Part shown: positions 36,260 to 48,395 of the stretch, one piece after another
How positions within the stretch are numbered: position 1 is the first letter of the stretch
Layout of the letters: each line of letters opens with the position of its first letter
DNA from: Acheta domesticus
Lineage: Eukaryota > Arthropoda > Insecta > Orthoptera > Gryllidae
Direction: 5' to 3'
Assembly: GCA_031308135.1 (NCBI GenBank)
Contig: JAHLJT010009419.1
Span: 179,150,739 to 179,214,738 of the forward strand
DNA: 64,000 nt
Program-made: the position numbers and the translations under genes
Notes under the pieces: model-generated
The model's input: only the letters and a program-made list of their open reading frames with translations
Database searches by the model: none
What the model was told of the DNA's origin: nothing

Positions 36260-36687
36260 TAGTGCGATTTTTCTAACTCTGCACCTCAAGCCCCTACGGT
36301 TTGATTGATTGATTAGTGTTTCCGGGCGCGTCAACTACTCAGGTCATTAGTCCCGTAAGTGTAGTGAATGTTTTTTTCTCGGGAGGTGGTGATGATCTTT
36401 CCCTCACTGGATGGCGAGATCCGGCGCCGACCTACCGTGGACTAGCGGGGTTTTCGCCTCAATCAGGTATCTCTCACCAGTCAAGCCCCTACGGCCACTA
36501 TGGAATAACACACGGCATGTCGCATCTCTCTCCCTCGTGCCGCTAGAAGTAGCATGATCGCTAGCACTGCTTGATAAGGTCGCGATCATGCGATATCTGG
36601 CGGCACGACTGACAACGTTGCGAAATACCGTGACATATTCCATCGTGAAGGCGGGCCGTGAGGAGCAAAGTTAGAAAAATCGCAGTA
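36260..36687. mobile_element. 229-bp MITE, copy B, split by a SINE
   Basis: The element runs from 36262 to 36685 with TA on both sides. Ends GTGCGATTTTTCTAACTCTG and, inverted, CTGCGATTTTTCTAACTTTG match almost fully, and the arms continue through CCATCGTG/CACTATGG blocks. Removing the inserted SINE and one copy of its 14-bp duplication leaves 229 bp, exactly the length of copy A at 48007-48235. TA target and long inverted arms point to a Tc1/mariner-derived MITE. Confidence 0.92.
36300..36480 (-). mobile_element. SINE insertion with 14-bp TSD
   Basis: The 181 bp are bracketed by TCAAGCCCCTACGG at 36286-36299 and 36481-36494, a single-copy sequence in MITE copy A. On the minus strand the insert ends in TAATCAATCAATCAAA, a simple-repeat tail, so it was retroposed in minus orientation. 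Its body (GGATCTCGCCATCC, ACGGGACTAATGACCT) is shared with the repeat at 23975-24620. There is no clear A/B box inside, so it is probably 5'-truncated. Confidence 0.88.
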
Positions 36688-37499
36688 ATAGAACTCTTAG
36701 AAAAAGCGTCATGGATCATGGGCGATCTTGCCTTCCTCGTCGTTGTTCCCTTACCCACTCGTTTTTCCATTACAACACATATCGAGATTCCCGTCGGGAG
36801 CTTACAGCATGAAAACGTGGGTGGCCAGAGTGAAAAGATTCTATGCCACTTCAGACGGGATCTCTAGCTGTGAGATCGTCTCGGTTGGGGCGGTGCCGCC
36901 TGAGGCGCATGCGTAGAGGTGGCAAAACCGTAAACTGACGATGTAGTGGCTGAAAACTCGCACTGTCGAAATGTGCCGTTGCGCCGTCTACAAAAATTTG
37001 GCGTGAAAATTAACTTGTCTTCACCTCATTGCAAACCATTTTTCCACTTTCAGACGTTAGTTAATCCGGAATTACGGGGCAAAAAATGTGGTAAAAAATA
37101 TTAAAATGGTTTTCAAAATTCTGACTGATGCAAATTGTTCCTCTGCATGAGCAGAGTTTTAACAGCACTGGAAAATACGACACATTACAGTGTTCCTACT
37201 TACTATAAAAATGCATTTAAACCCCTTTCTCTTCATCGCATGCCGAAGAATGTATCTGAAATCAAAACACAGGTGGTCAGCGCACCGAGCAACAACAAGG
37301 CATCTTTTCTAAACCCGCCATAAAGCACGACAGTGTAGACGCGCACGTGTGGAGTAAAAGCTTGGGGCGGCGGGCGTCCGGGCCTGCCGTCACAAGCCGC
37401 CGCCGATGGCATCACCGCCCGTCTATTCAACGGCCGCTGGCTTCGGGTTGCGTCCGCCACCTCGAGGCCTCTACCGCCTTTCGCACCTTGTGGCACCAT

Positions 37500-37683
37500 C
37501 GCCGTCTCCGCCGCCAACACCAACGCCTTAATTACCACCACCACCGCCTTCGCCATCATTGCCACCGCCACCACCACATCGCCACCGCCACCGCCATCAC
37601 ACCACCACCGCCACCGTCATCACACCGCCACCGCTGCCGCCGCCACCGCCGCCACCGCCGCCACCGCCGCCACCGCCGCCACC

Positions 37684-37716
<33 letters not shown>

Positions 37717-37800
37717 ACCATCACACCGCCACGCCACCACCGCCGCCGCTATCACCACCGCTGTCGCCGCCACCGCTGCATCCGTCTCCGCCATCACAAC
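37500..37800 (+). repeat. (CCACCG)n/(CCN)n tract
   Basis: Hexamer CCGCCA/CCACCG array, most regular at 37628-37715. It is embedded in a CpG-rich stretch from 37360 to 38080. Pro/His and Gly frames are artefacts. Confidence 0.93.
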
Positions 37801-38676
37801 CTCTCATTAGCCCCTACCTCTGCTCTATCGACGCAATCACCGCCATCACTGCCGCCTTCCCCGTCATCATCACCACCTCTCTTGGTTCCTCCTGCCGCCG
37901 TTCCCTCCGGTCCCGCATAACGCAGCCTCCGCCTCCGCCCGGAGAAAGTAATCTGCGCTCGGGCGATCTTTCTCTCGCCGGCCACTTGGGTGGGAGGGTC
38001 ACCTCGCAATTGTGCCGTGGGGGAAGGGGTCTGGCACCACGTGCAGGGGAGTGGAAGGACGGTGCCCTCTGGGCCATTCCCTATTCTATTAAAGGCCTAA
38101 GGCGGATGAGAGGGAGCAATAAGAACAGGGATGACCCCAGTCATGGCAAACAGCAGTTCATTGGAGAGGTGTAACTTACACGGGCACCTGACGTAGCCCA
38201 GCCTCGGCGAGGACGGTTCTCCGGAAGAGCGACTTTGCAGCGGCCATGACGACACTCGAAGTGCACGGTGATGAGGGGCAAGGGCGGGAAGCTGCTAGCA
38301 GGACCCCGGAGGGTCTGTCTGCACTAGCGGGATTGAGGAGTGTCGGCAGGGCCAGTTAGGGCCGATCTGAACCGACGGGGAGTGGAAGGTCCGTGCACAC
38401 GGGCGACGAGCTCACGAGTAGCATTCGTCCCCCCGCTAAGCGGAGGTGAAGCCGTTATATAGGCCTTTTCTGCTGAGACGCTCTTTCCGTGGCAGAGCTA
38501 CGTCATTATGCTTATTCCATGGCAGCCGGCTGCGGCCAAGCGACAATTGCTCAGCGCGCCACCGGCCACAACTCACGGATCCGCTCGCCCGCGCCACTGC
38601 CCGCCCATCCGCCCACCAGCTCCACAACGAGTCCAAGTGCGGCGACCTTGTCCCGGGCGCTCTCTCGCCCGTCAGG
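37801..38676. other. GC-rich, no gene seen
   Basis: CpG-rich sequence with no recognisable coding or RNA feature. It ends at the A/T-rich 3' end of the LINE fragment that follows on the minus strand. Confidence 0.5.
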
Positions 38677-39300
38677 TTTTTTTATTAATTTTATTTTACA
38701 TTTACAGACAGGACAACGTTCAGCCGTGAGGCTCTTCAGTTGCTTGGCCGAGCAACTTTGTAACAGAAAAGTGTCCAGGGGGTAACTTCTTGTTACCTCC
38801 CTGATGGTGTTTACATTTGTCGTACCTTCAACCAGGGTTATTGCGAGGTAATTATGTTAGAGCTATGACAGGATTAAAGAGGAAATACGATGGGAGGGAT
38901 AGGTAATTGCTAGAAATGTTCTTGCTTTATCTAATGTCAGAGAGATATTGAAAGAAAATATGGAATGGGAGTCAGTTTCTTAGGCGGGAGAGTGAGGATT
39001 GATGGGTTCCTATTTCGTAAGTGACTGCTCCTTGTACATGATTTAATTTATTGAAAAAAATATTTGCCAGCTCTGTAATAAACGAAGTAATTGGTTCTTT
39101 TGCAAGATCGTTGTGAAGGGTCTTATTGCTGACAAACCAGGGGGCATTTACTGTTATTCTTAAAATTTTGTTTTGGAAGATTTGTAACTTATTCCATGTG
39201 GTTGGGGCATCTGAAATCCAAACAGGGCATGCGTAGGTTAAGTATTGGCCGAAGAATAGATTTGTAGATGGTTAAAGTGGAGTGAACCCTTCAGGTTGGC
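38677..39300 (-). pseudogene. Jockey-like LINE 3' end
   Basis: The minus-strand frame (stop TGA at 38972-38974) reads LTYACPVWISDAPTTWNKL then QIFQNKILRITVNAPWFVSN, then TLHNDL, about 85 residues to the end, without a stop. Just upstream IYKSILRPIL is in another frame: one extra A near 39240 breaks P-I-L-T-Y. These are hallmark motifs of jockey-type LINE reverse transcriptases (Y-K-S-I-L-R-P-I-L-T-Y-A-x-P-V-W; N-A-P-W-F/Y-V-x-N). About 290 bp of 3' UTR follows and it ends in an A-rich AATAAAAAAA-like tail at 38677-38690. The best preserved LINE fragment in the window. Confidence 0.9.
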
Positions 39301-40947
39301 CCGAGGCGCGAATCAACGGGTGTGTGCGCGGGGGAGGAGGGGGTTTAAAGCGCTAACAAAATTTACTCGTTGTAATGATACATTGTTGATCGTGTTTTTT
39401 TTGTCATATTTTTAAATGGATGCTAGAGTTTGTTAGATGTTTTTTTATGCCGCATTTGTTCTGATTGCTTAAAAATTTACGCTAATCAGGTATAGACTAA
39501 TTCCGTTTCTGCTGTATTTTCGCTTTGAAAATTTACGTAAAATAACAGTTGTCACAATTATAATTAATCAAGAATATTGGAATAGTATTGACATACCAAA
39601 ACATTGAAAATAGAAATAGAAAAGGTTGAGTAGAAACTTACTAAGTCTTAAAGTTCTTTGTGTTTGGTTAACTATTCAATTTCGAGGTGTTCTATCGTTT
39701 TCAACAAAAGGTTTAGCGAAGTATGCAGTTGTTCTTTCAATTTTAAAGTAGTAATATATATTTTCGAAACAATGAGGAAAACGTAAAAGTACGTGTTTAT
39801 TCCATCGTGCTTAGATATATTCATGTTCTATTGAAGAAAACTAGTAAACGCATAATTCTCGTGAATGCTAATAGGGATGAAAAATTAGTACAATGTCTGA
39901 TACAGATAGACGTGTAAACGGCCAAAACGAAACAATACAGGCATCGTGATTGGTACTTAAACACGTCGTAAATTATATTCTGAAACCCATTAAAGAGAGG
40001 AAACACTGATGCGGAGTTTTCAGAATCGGAAACGTCTCTCTTCACTAAAAATCCCCTCCAATGTGTGTGTCAATTCTCGTGCTGTAGTAACGTGTTCTGC
40101 GAACTCTTGGCATTGCTTCCCGGTCATTAGGCTGTGAATTTAATTTAAAAAATGTGTGTAGTTTACATGCCACTACAAAAATGAGATGTAGTATACAGGA
40201 AAAATCATCCTTTTCAAGAGACATAGTCTAGTTATCTGCCCAATTTAAAGATCTATTTTCAGGAAGTGATGGGGAACCATTACCATCAGGGAATAATAGT
40301 TCTGAAAATGCTAAAACTAATTTTACTGTAGTTAGAAGACGAGGGCTATTGAGAATGTCAGGTCTTACTTAATTGAAGTAGAAAACTAGAGTAGTCTGAC
40401 GGTGTTCTCTTATTGATAATGATAATTACTGATAATGACTGACAATGAAAATCAGGTAAGGGTCATTTGTAAATAAAATATGCTTTCGGTCGAATACAAC
40501 ACTGATCCTCATTGCCGAGGATTCAACCATCTAACGAAACCATGATTCCATTCATACCTTCTTTACATTCCAATTATACGTTATGATGCTTCGCTAATTT
40601 GCCCTTCACTCTACTTTTCTTTGTCTGGGTTGAGTCTGGACGTGAGGAGCCTACTCAGTTCTTTACACACCTCACAACACCCACCCCGCTTGTCCTCCAC
40701 TGAAACCACAACAACCTTGCCAACTTCTGTACTCACGTATCGAAACCGAATACGAGAATATCTTAAATTTTTTCTTGGGTTCAGAAGACTGGCTAGGCCG
40801 GCGCCTCTCACAGTGGCGAAGTCACTCGGTCCAGACGACTACGGCGAGTAGTGTCGTCACTGCAATCGATGCCTTTCACGCTTCCTTCACTTTCTGTGTT
40901 CCCTAACATTTATCTGATTTTCTCCTCGGTCCACTGGTCCTGCCTAT

Positions 40948-41390
40948 CGGGTTCACGCACGCACTCACATATGCACCCCACTCATTCACACACTCCCTTA
41001 TATACACACATACTCACACACACACACATCCATTCACTCACCCACCCACCCATTCACTCACCCACCCACCCACCCACTCACTCATCGACTCACTCTCACT
41101 CACGAACTCATCCACCCACTCAATACCCACCCACCCCTCACTCACTCACCCACCCACTCACCTACCTACCCACCCACCCACCCACCCACTCACTCCCACC
41201 CGCTCACTCACTCACGCACCCATCCACCCACTCAACACCCACACCCACTCACCCACCAACTCACTCACCCACCCACTCACTCACTCACCCACCCACCCAC
41301 CCACCCACTCACCCACTCACCTACCTATCCACTCACTCACTCACTCACCCACTCACTCGCTCATTCACTCACTCATTCATTCACTCAGCA
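40948..41390 (+). repeat. (CACT/CACC)n tetranucleotide array 1
   Basis: About 440 bp of CACN units in mixed runs (CTCACTCACCCACCCACC). The minus strand is G-rich (GGGTGGGTGAGT). The same motif recurs 1 kb downstream. Confidence 0.95.
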
Positions 41391-42011
41391 ACCAGCCCAT
41401 TACCCACCCGCCCATCCAATCCAGAATGCCATCCGACCGGCAAGCGTCCTTCGCGGCCACGCCGCGCCGCTCCCGTTGAGGCGTCACGCATGTCGTGACG
41501 GCCGAGAAATCGCCGCGCTGCCCCCGGCGGAGGCGCGTTCAAGTGAGAGTGCAGCGCAGGTAGAAGCAGCCCAGCCCCGGGGCGCTGGCCCTCACCACAC
41601 ACTGACGACTACTTGTTTTATTACAAATCGTTTCTCGCGCGGAGAAAACAGTATGACAATGTTAGCATAGTTGGAATGAAAGTGCTTGTATCAAAAAATA
41701 TAGTTTTAACCGATTCCTGATTGAGTGAATTGTGTGTGCAGTGATGTAATACACGTCCGCGTTGCCTCAGCATTCTGATATACCGGCTTGAACCGTTTTT
41801 CACTATCTGCCTGTACCAGCTGTACCTGTATCTGCCTGTAAAGGAGTCTGCTGGCTGCGAATAAGTATTTTTTTTTCTATGAGAAAATAGCGGATCTGCG
41901 CTTTACAAGCGGCTTACAGTCCTATAAACACTTCATTCATTTACGTTATCAGTATCCTGAGTGCGAGATATTTCCCACTGGAAGCCTTCACAGCAGAATG
42001 TCGTGAGAAGA
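41391..42011. other. Spacer between the two CACN arrays
   Basis: CpG-rich to about 41600, then AT-rich. No gene seen. Confidence 0.5.
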
Positions 42012-42226
42012 CCCCACCCACTCCAACACCCACCCACTCACTCACCCACCCACTCACTCACTCACTCACCCACTCACTCACCCACCCACTCACTCACTCA
42101 CCCACTCACCCACCCACCCACTCACTCACTCACCCACCCACCCACTCACTCACTCACCCACCCACCCACTCACTCACCCACCCACTCACTCACCCACTCA
42201 CTCACTCACTTACCCACTCACTCGAC
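42012..42226 (+). repeat. (CACT/CACC)n tetranucleotide array 2
   Basis: About 215 bp with the same CACT/CACC mixture and the same strand as array 1. Confidence 0.95.
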
Positions 42227-42917
42227 CGACCGACTCTGAATTCATTGAAGTTGTCGGGAGAGATTGAACCCATTGCTTATTGGCCAGTATTGCGCGTTAC
42301 TTGTGCAGGAATTAATGCTCACGCGTATTTGTTTAAGTGTTGTTCTTCACAAAAAAATGTACCGTTAATTGCATGTCATTTGAATTGTTGCTGGAAGTTA
42401 CTAGTCCTCAGTGCTTCGAGATATGTGTCTTCTATCATTAAGCCTGGACCAACCCAACCCAACAGATGAAATGCTCGTAGATAAAGTTAAGTAACTGAAT
42501 GTTCGGCAAAATTTCCTGAGGCGGTGTAACTCCTTTGCCTGCAATTACCACAAATAATTTACATTTTTTCTTTCCTTTGCTTTCGTTACAAGCCTATACA
42601 CGTAAGAATTAATAAGAATTCAAAAGGAAGATTTGGGTTTTCGTATTAAGTAATAGCCACCGTTTTGCTAATTTATCCTGTAAGGTTCAGTCTGCACACT
42701 TCATTATTTTTTTTGTCAAGTTTCTTATAAATAATCTCAAGACACCGTATAATTCTCGTCGAAAATTGCCTAGACTTCACTTGTAAGTGAAGTTGTAATG
42801 TAAGTGTGTTTCAGTCAAAATTATCATTCAAAATACTCTTGTACAAGGAACATCTTGTTCTACTCTTTTCTATTTTAAATAAAATTGGCTCAAATCAGGA
42901 GTTAAATCCCTCGATAA

Positions 42918-43192
42918 TAATATTACTCACGCACGTTTTCTTGAGCTATCGCTTCGCTACTTGCGAGAGGAGTGGGGAATTTCATTATTTTGACAAAAGG
43001 AATTTTACATCGAATTTGTGGTTCATTTTTCGGAGCAAAATAGTATCTATTACACGGGAGCGAACATTTGTTTATCAGGTTTTTATCTGCAACGCACGTT
43101 GCTATCATTTATTCTTAATTCAACAAATGTTCGCAAAGAAGTAGGGGGTATGTATTCCGGAGCTCAAGAAAACGTGCGCATATAATATTACG
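42918..43192. repeat. Short element with inverted ends
   Basis: GCACGTTTTCTTGAGCT at 42931-42947 is perfectly inverted at 43161-43177, with imperfect pairing of TAATATTA just outside. The interior is AT-rich and non-coding. Compatible with a MITE; target duplication not resolved. Confidence 0.6.
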
Positions 43193-43420
43193 AAGTGCTC
43201 TAATTGCACAATTCAGCGTTCCAAAAAGCAAATCTAGACTATTTAAGTTTGTAATACTTGTTTTGTTTATTTGTTTTTTGGTAATGTTATAAAATATTTC
43301 ATTAATGAACAGAAAAGTAACAGTGAATGTAAAATTATATCCAAAACTTAAAACTTTTCAAATGTTTTCATTTACTATTTTTAAAACATTAATTTCAAAG
43401 CCGTAGAGAAAGTATAGTCT

Positions 43421-43533
43421 TCTACTCGCATAGAATGGCATTATTCACTCGTTGAAATTCCAACACTCGCTCCTACGTCGCTCGTGTCGTAAACATCAGC
43501 TCGTGAATAATAGCCATCATTCTACGCTCGTTT
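43421..43533. repeat. Fold-back repeat
   Basis: TACTCGCATAGAATGGCATT...ATTCACTCG on the left pairs imperfectly with CGTGAATAATAGCCATCATT...CTACGCTCG on the right, leaving a very short loop. ATCATTCTACGCT also occurs in the direct repeat region at 5228, so the two may be related. Confidence 0.55.
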
Positions 43534-45204
43534 AAGAATATATTATTTTAACACGCTGTGAGTGAAACGCAATGCTTAAAGTCAAGGACTATAAATTAAA
43601 TATCAAATCACTAGAAATACATTATGCATAACTCAAAATATTTATTGTAAGGAGTCTACATATTTACATATTACATTTTTCATATTATAGCCTACATATA
43701 AAATAGCCTATATATTACATTTTGTCTATTTATTTTAAGAATTCTACAGAATTTACTTCTACAAAAGTAAATGATTCCAATCAGTGTCGTAACACTATCG
43801 TTTGTAAATAATAAACAAAACATCCTTAAGACGAAAGACAATTTCAACTCGTTACAGATGTTTCGCACACGCTTTGCGATGTTTCAAACACTAGTGAAAA
43901 AATTAGCTTTTGCGCACACAAAACACAAGCACGAGAAACCGCGTTTCACGCACGGCGTTTAAAAAATATTTTTCAATGTGAATGTGCAGACAGACAGTTC
44001 CTTACCAAAAATTCCGTTATTTTTGGTAATTTGCTCACGATCTTTAGCTACTAATTCTTGTGAAATTGAGCGATTGCACCATGGAAGTGGTTTTGCACTG
44101 GCATTGATAGGCAGCTTGCATCATTTTCTGGACGATTGGGTTCAATTTCGTAAACTCAGATCAGTAAACCATTGACATATCTTTCTTTCTCCATTCAAGA
44201 TGAATTTGGTTTTGAAATAGTGTTATTATATCGTATTTTGTACCAATCATTGCGTCGCTTGAGAAATGTGAATCCACATTTCCTGGTTTGGAAACGTGAT
44301 CGTTTTTCCTTGGGCTAACTTTTAAATGTAATTTGCTGATGAAATTTCTCAAGACTTAATGCAAAATAAATTATGCCTCGTCAAAATATTAATGTGGGTT
44401 TTGTAAACTACTACCGTTTGAAAAAATGTGAAAGATACACCACAAACACGATTTATAGAAACCAGAGTCGCTTCGGAATAGAGAAATTCAAACAAAATAA
44501 TCTGATTGAAGTAATTTTCTTTTTTTTTTATTCTAGAAATCTTTTGTTTTGAAAATATTTTCTGATTAAACTATTAGAAACTATCCGTATACAAAAGCTA
44601 GAAATGTCATTGAAACCTTTCTTAAGCGGTCACTATTGTTTCATAGGAAAATGACCGTTAGTGCAAGTGGCTCCTTAGTCGAGATTATAAGGATATGAGA
44701 AGCGTACATCCGGCATAATTTTCCTTTTCACAGTAGATTTAATTGCTATGTATATGTTGACGCCATTTTATTTGTATTTTAACTAAAAATATTGGATATT
44801 CCATTTTGATTTTTTTCTTTTTCACATCACTGGTTGTTTATTCGCATTCAACAACTTGATTTCCAACAAAAGTTTGTTTTTAACTCCTTGAGGAAACATC
44901 AGAGCAAGCATGAAAATCATCCATCTCTCGTGCACGAAAATCACCTATAATATTCAACCTGTACGTTTCTCCTACCGTGTGCTAACCGATAGGGCATAAT
45001 AGCAGCGATTTTGTGGTTACTGAAATTAATTGCCTCGAATTACTCAGAACACTATACACTGACAAATAGAAAAGACACTCGACAGTTGCAATCCGTGATT
45101 GATACTTCAGAGAGTGTAAAATGTTTGAGACCCATTGATAGGTCACGGGAGGAAATTGCAAACCACAATTTATCTACGTGGATTAAGGACATGCTAAACC
45201 TAAA

Positions 45205-45290
45205 ATGCTACTAGGAAAAACTTAAATGCTACTAGAAAGGAAGACTTAAATGCTACTAGAAAGGAAGACTTAAATGCTACTAGGAAAAAC
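45205..45290 (+). repeat. 24-bp imperfect tandem repeat
   Basis: Four units starting AAATGCTACTAG, the outer two with GAAAAACTT and the inner two with AAAGGAAGACTT. A (TC)n run follows at 45333-45364. Confidence 0.9.
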
Positions 45291-45328
45291 TCGGCAGACG
45301 TTGTTCTGCCCTTCATCTCCTTGCTTGC

Positions 45329-45368
<40 letters not shown>

Positions 45369-46435
45369 CGCTCGCTCGCTCACTCGCTCTCTCTCCCTCA
45401 CCCTGTCCCTGTCTGTCTCTACCGCTCCCTGCCCCTCTCATTCACATTTAATTGCAGATTTTGCACATCTCTGAGCAGGTGAGGTAAAATCGGGAAGCGC
45501 CGGTCCAGCAAAAATGTAATAGAATGTTCAAGAAGGTTTCATCCTGTAGATTATGGTGTTAGAAACGTTTCTTTGAGGCCTTTAGCCTCAAAATTTTAGT
45601 TTTTAATGCCATAGAACGCATTGTTTAGGAGTTATTTAACGATATATATTCAAAATCCTATGGAATACGTTGCGGGTTGCATTTGACGTAAATATTTAGT
45701 TTTGTTCTACAGCGCTGTGAAGTGGAGATACAACAGATGTGACAGCACATGAACCTTCTAGGTGAAAAAACACGTAGAAGTGCCAAGTTTCATGGAGATT
45801 GGTCTCACTGTGTCGAAGTTTAGCTCTTATAACTACGTGGAGTAGGGATTTGCTAAACCTGAATCCTGGACAGCTTGAATAAAATGAAGGCGGAAATGCG
45901 GCGAGGAGCCGAAGGAGCGCGGCGCGCAGAGGCGTTTGCTGAGCAAACAGCGCGCGGCATCGGTGGTTGGTCGCTCTGTCGGTCGGTAGGTCGCTGGGCC
46001 GCACACGAGAGGACAGGGAGAGAGAGAGCGCGCGCGCGTGTGCTCTCGCAGCGACACCGATGAGGTCCGAGGGACAGAATGAGCTTTCGGACGGTCATCG
46101 CAACTGTTCATTCACAGATGTCGTCCCTTGTGTGTGTCTTTGGGACGTCCGCTCGCGTGACTTGGTATTTTCCGACCTGGCGACGCGCGCCTTTTGTAAA
46201 GACGCCCAGGCGGATGGCGGCGGTGGTAGCGGTGGCGGCGGGGCCATCGGCGACGGCCGTTGAGACGGTTGTGGGGCCGGTGGTAACGATGGGAGCGAGG
46301 GCGCAGGCAGAGGTGGCGATGTCGTTAGCGACGATGGCGGCAGTATCGGTGACGATGGCGACGGCTTTGGCGATGGCGTTGGCGATAGCGATGTCGATGT
46401 CGATGTCGATGTCAATGGCAGTGGCGATGACTGAC

Positions 46436-47230
46436 GGTGGCGATGGCGGTGGGGATGGCCGTGGGGATGGCTGTGGGGATGGCTGTGGGGATGGCTGTGG
46501 GAATGGCTGTGGGGATGGTTGTGGGGATGGCTGTGAGGAAGGCTGTGGGGAAGGCTGTGGGAATGGCTGTGGGGATGGCTATGGGGATGACTGTAGGGAT
46601 GGCGGTGGGGAAGGCTGTGCGGATGGCTGTGGGGAAGGCTGTGGGGATGGCTATGGGGATGGCTGTGGGGATGGCTATGGGGATGGCTGTGGGGATGGCT
46701 GTGGGGATGGCTGTGGGGAAGGCTGTGGGGATGGCTGTGGGGAAGGCTGTGGGGATGGCTGTGGGGATGGCTATGGGGATGACTGTGGGGATGGCGGTGG
46801 GGAAGGCTGTGGGGTGAAGGCTGTGGGGATGGCTGTGGGGAAGGCTGTGGGGATGGCTATGGGGATGACTGTAGGGATGGCGGTGGGGAAGGCTGTGGGG
46901 AAGGCTGTGGGGATGGCTGTGGGGATGGTTGTGGGGATGGCTGTGGGGAAGGCTGTGGGAATGGCTGTGGGGAAGGCTGTGGGGATGGCTGTGGGGATGG
47001 CTATGGGGATGACTGTGGGGATGGCGGTGGGGAAGGCTGTGGGGAAGGCTGTGGGATGGCTGTGGGGATGGCTGTGGGGAAGGCTGTGGGGAAGGCTGTG
47101 GGGATGGCTGTGGGGATGGCTGTGGGGATGGCTGTGGGGATGGCTATGGGGATGGCTATGGGGATGGCTGTGGGGATGGCGGTGGGGATGGCTGTGAGGA
47201 TGGCGGTGGGGATGGCGATGGCGGCGGCGG
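46436..47230 (+). repeat. 12-bp G-rich minisatellite
   Basis: About 65 units of ATGGCTGTGGGG with AAGGCTGTGGGG and ATGGCTATGGGG variants, arranged in higher-order blocks of several units. One unit with an extra GTGA at about 46812 and one with a lost G at about 47053 shift the frame. Twelve is divisible by 3, so the Cys-Gly-Asp-Gly and Met-Ala-Val-Gly frames are repeat by-products. It is the only large GC-rich array in the window that is G-rich on the + strand. Confidence 0.96.
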
Positions 47231-48004
47231 CGGCGGTGGCGTGAACGGTGGTGGAGGCGGCAATGGTCCTGACGGAGGCGGAGGCGCCCACTGGGAGGGA
47301 AAGCGAAGCAGAGAAAGGTCACGCTCTTTTGTGCGAGATGACGGGCGTCACGCAACAAAGACGCTGCGCCTTCTTGCCGGTCTTGATTGAGCGAGGCCCA
47401 CTGCATACAATGAAGTGAACTATATTCTCGCCTCAAAGGCGATGAAACATCTGTCGTCGCGGACGTTGCGGACAATAACTGCTTCATCGCGAACCTTCAA
47501 CATTTATTTTTGCTAATAACATTTTTACTGCATGAAAGGAAATTAATTGTTCGTTGTAACTAATTTAAAATGGTATCAGTATAATGTTAATACTGAGTCA
47601 CATATTTCACTTCATGAAACGTTCTGCAAAAACAAAGTCAGTGTTGCGTATCTGGGGATACAATACTTTTATCTCTTCCATTCAATGACAGTAAAAATTT
47701 TTGTCTGAAAGGTTGTAAAGTTTCTCGTATTAAAATATCATTGTTAATTTGTAATATTACAAGTATAATTGACATTTTCTATTGCATTTACATAACTAAC
47801 ATTATTAGTATAGATAAGAGACATTTTTAAACGTTGTGAGGTGCAAAGTCGTTGCTAGAAACAGGACAAGACAAAATTATGGTTTTTATTTTGTACTCTT
47901 CGTATTTACAGTAGTTCCATGAAATACACTTTTTGTATTTGGGATATCAGTAACTTTTCTTCCAACACAAATTTCTTGCTTGGAAACTCAACATCTTGCT
48001 CTGA

Positions 48005-48237
48005 TAGTGCGATTTTTCTAACTCCGCCTTTCAAGCCCCTATGGCCACGATGGAATATCACACGGCATTTTGCGTCTTTCTCGGCCCTACCGCTATGAGC
48101 GGCATGGTCGCAAGCACTGCTTGATACGGTCGCGGTCATGCGATATCTGGTGGCACGTCTGAGGACGTCGCGAAATATCGTGACATATTCCATCGTGAAG
48201 ACGGGCCTTGAGGGGCAAAGTTAGGAAAACCGCAGTA
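48005..48237. mobile_element. 229-bp MITE, copy A, intact
   Basis: The element 48007-48235 is flanked by TA. Ends GTGCGATTTTTCTAACTCCG and, inverted, CTGCGGTTTTCCTAACTTTG pair, with arms continuing for about 70 bp per side. Nearly the same as copy B at 36262, lacking the SINE. Confidence 0.92.
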
Positions 48238-48246
48238 TAGCTCCAA

Positions 48247-48395
48247 TTTACACGCTTCCTTTTGACGAAGAATTTCGGTAGTTTCAGTGAATGCAGGTAT
48301 GCGCGCAGGGGCTATGCCGCCCCGAAAAGCAGCTCTGCGGCTATCGCGCGTTTGCCACAACTGCCGAAATCGTTCGTCAAAAGGAAGCGTGTAAA
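48247..48395. mobile_element. 149-bp inverted-repeat element
   Basis: TTTACACGCTTCCTTTTGAC at the left is perfectly inverted at the right, and pairing continues to about 37 bp (GAA.ATTTCGG.AGTT). It starts only 9 bp after the TA of MITE copy A. The core is GC-rich. Superfamily not determined. Confidence 0.8.

Noticed and set aside
42518..42560. Telomere-type (TTAGG)n or rRNA sequence anywhere in the window
   Set aside because: Looked for and not seen; short pentamer matches are scattered and not arrayed.
46079..47197. Open frame of 372 residues rich in Gly/Cys/Asp then Met/Ala/Val
   Set aside because: The repeat unit is 12 bp and the amino-acid pattern switches where the array shifts frame, as expected for a non-coding repeat.
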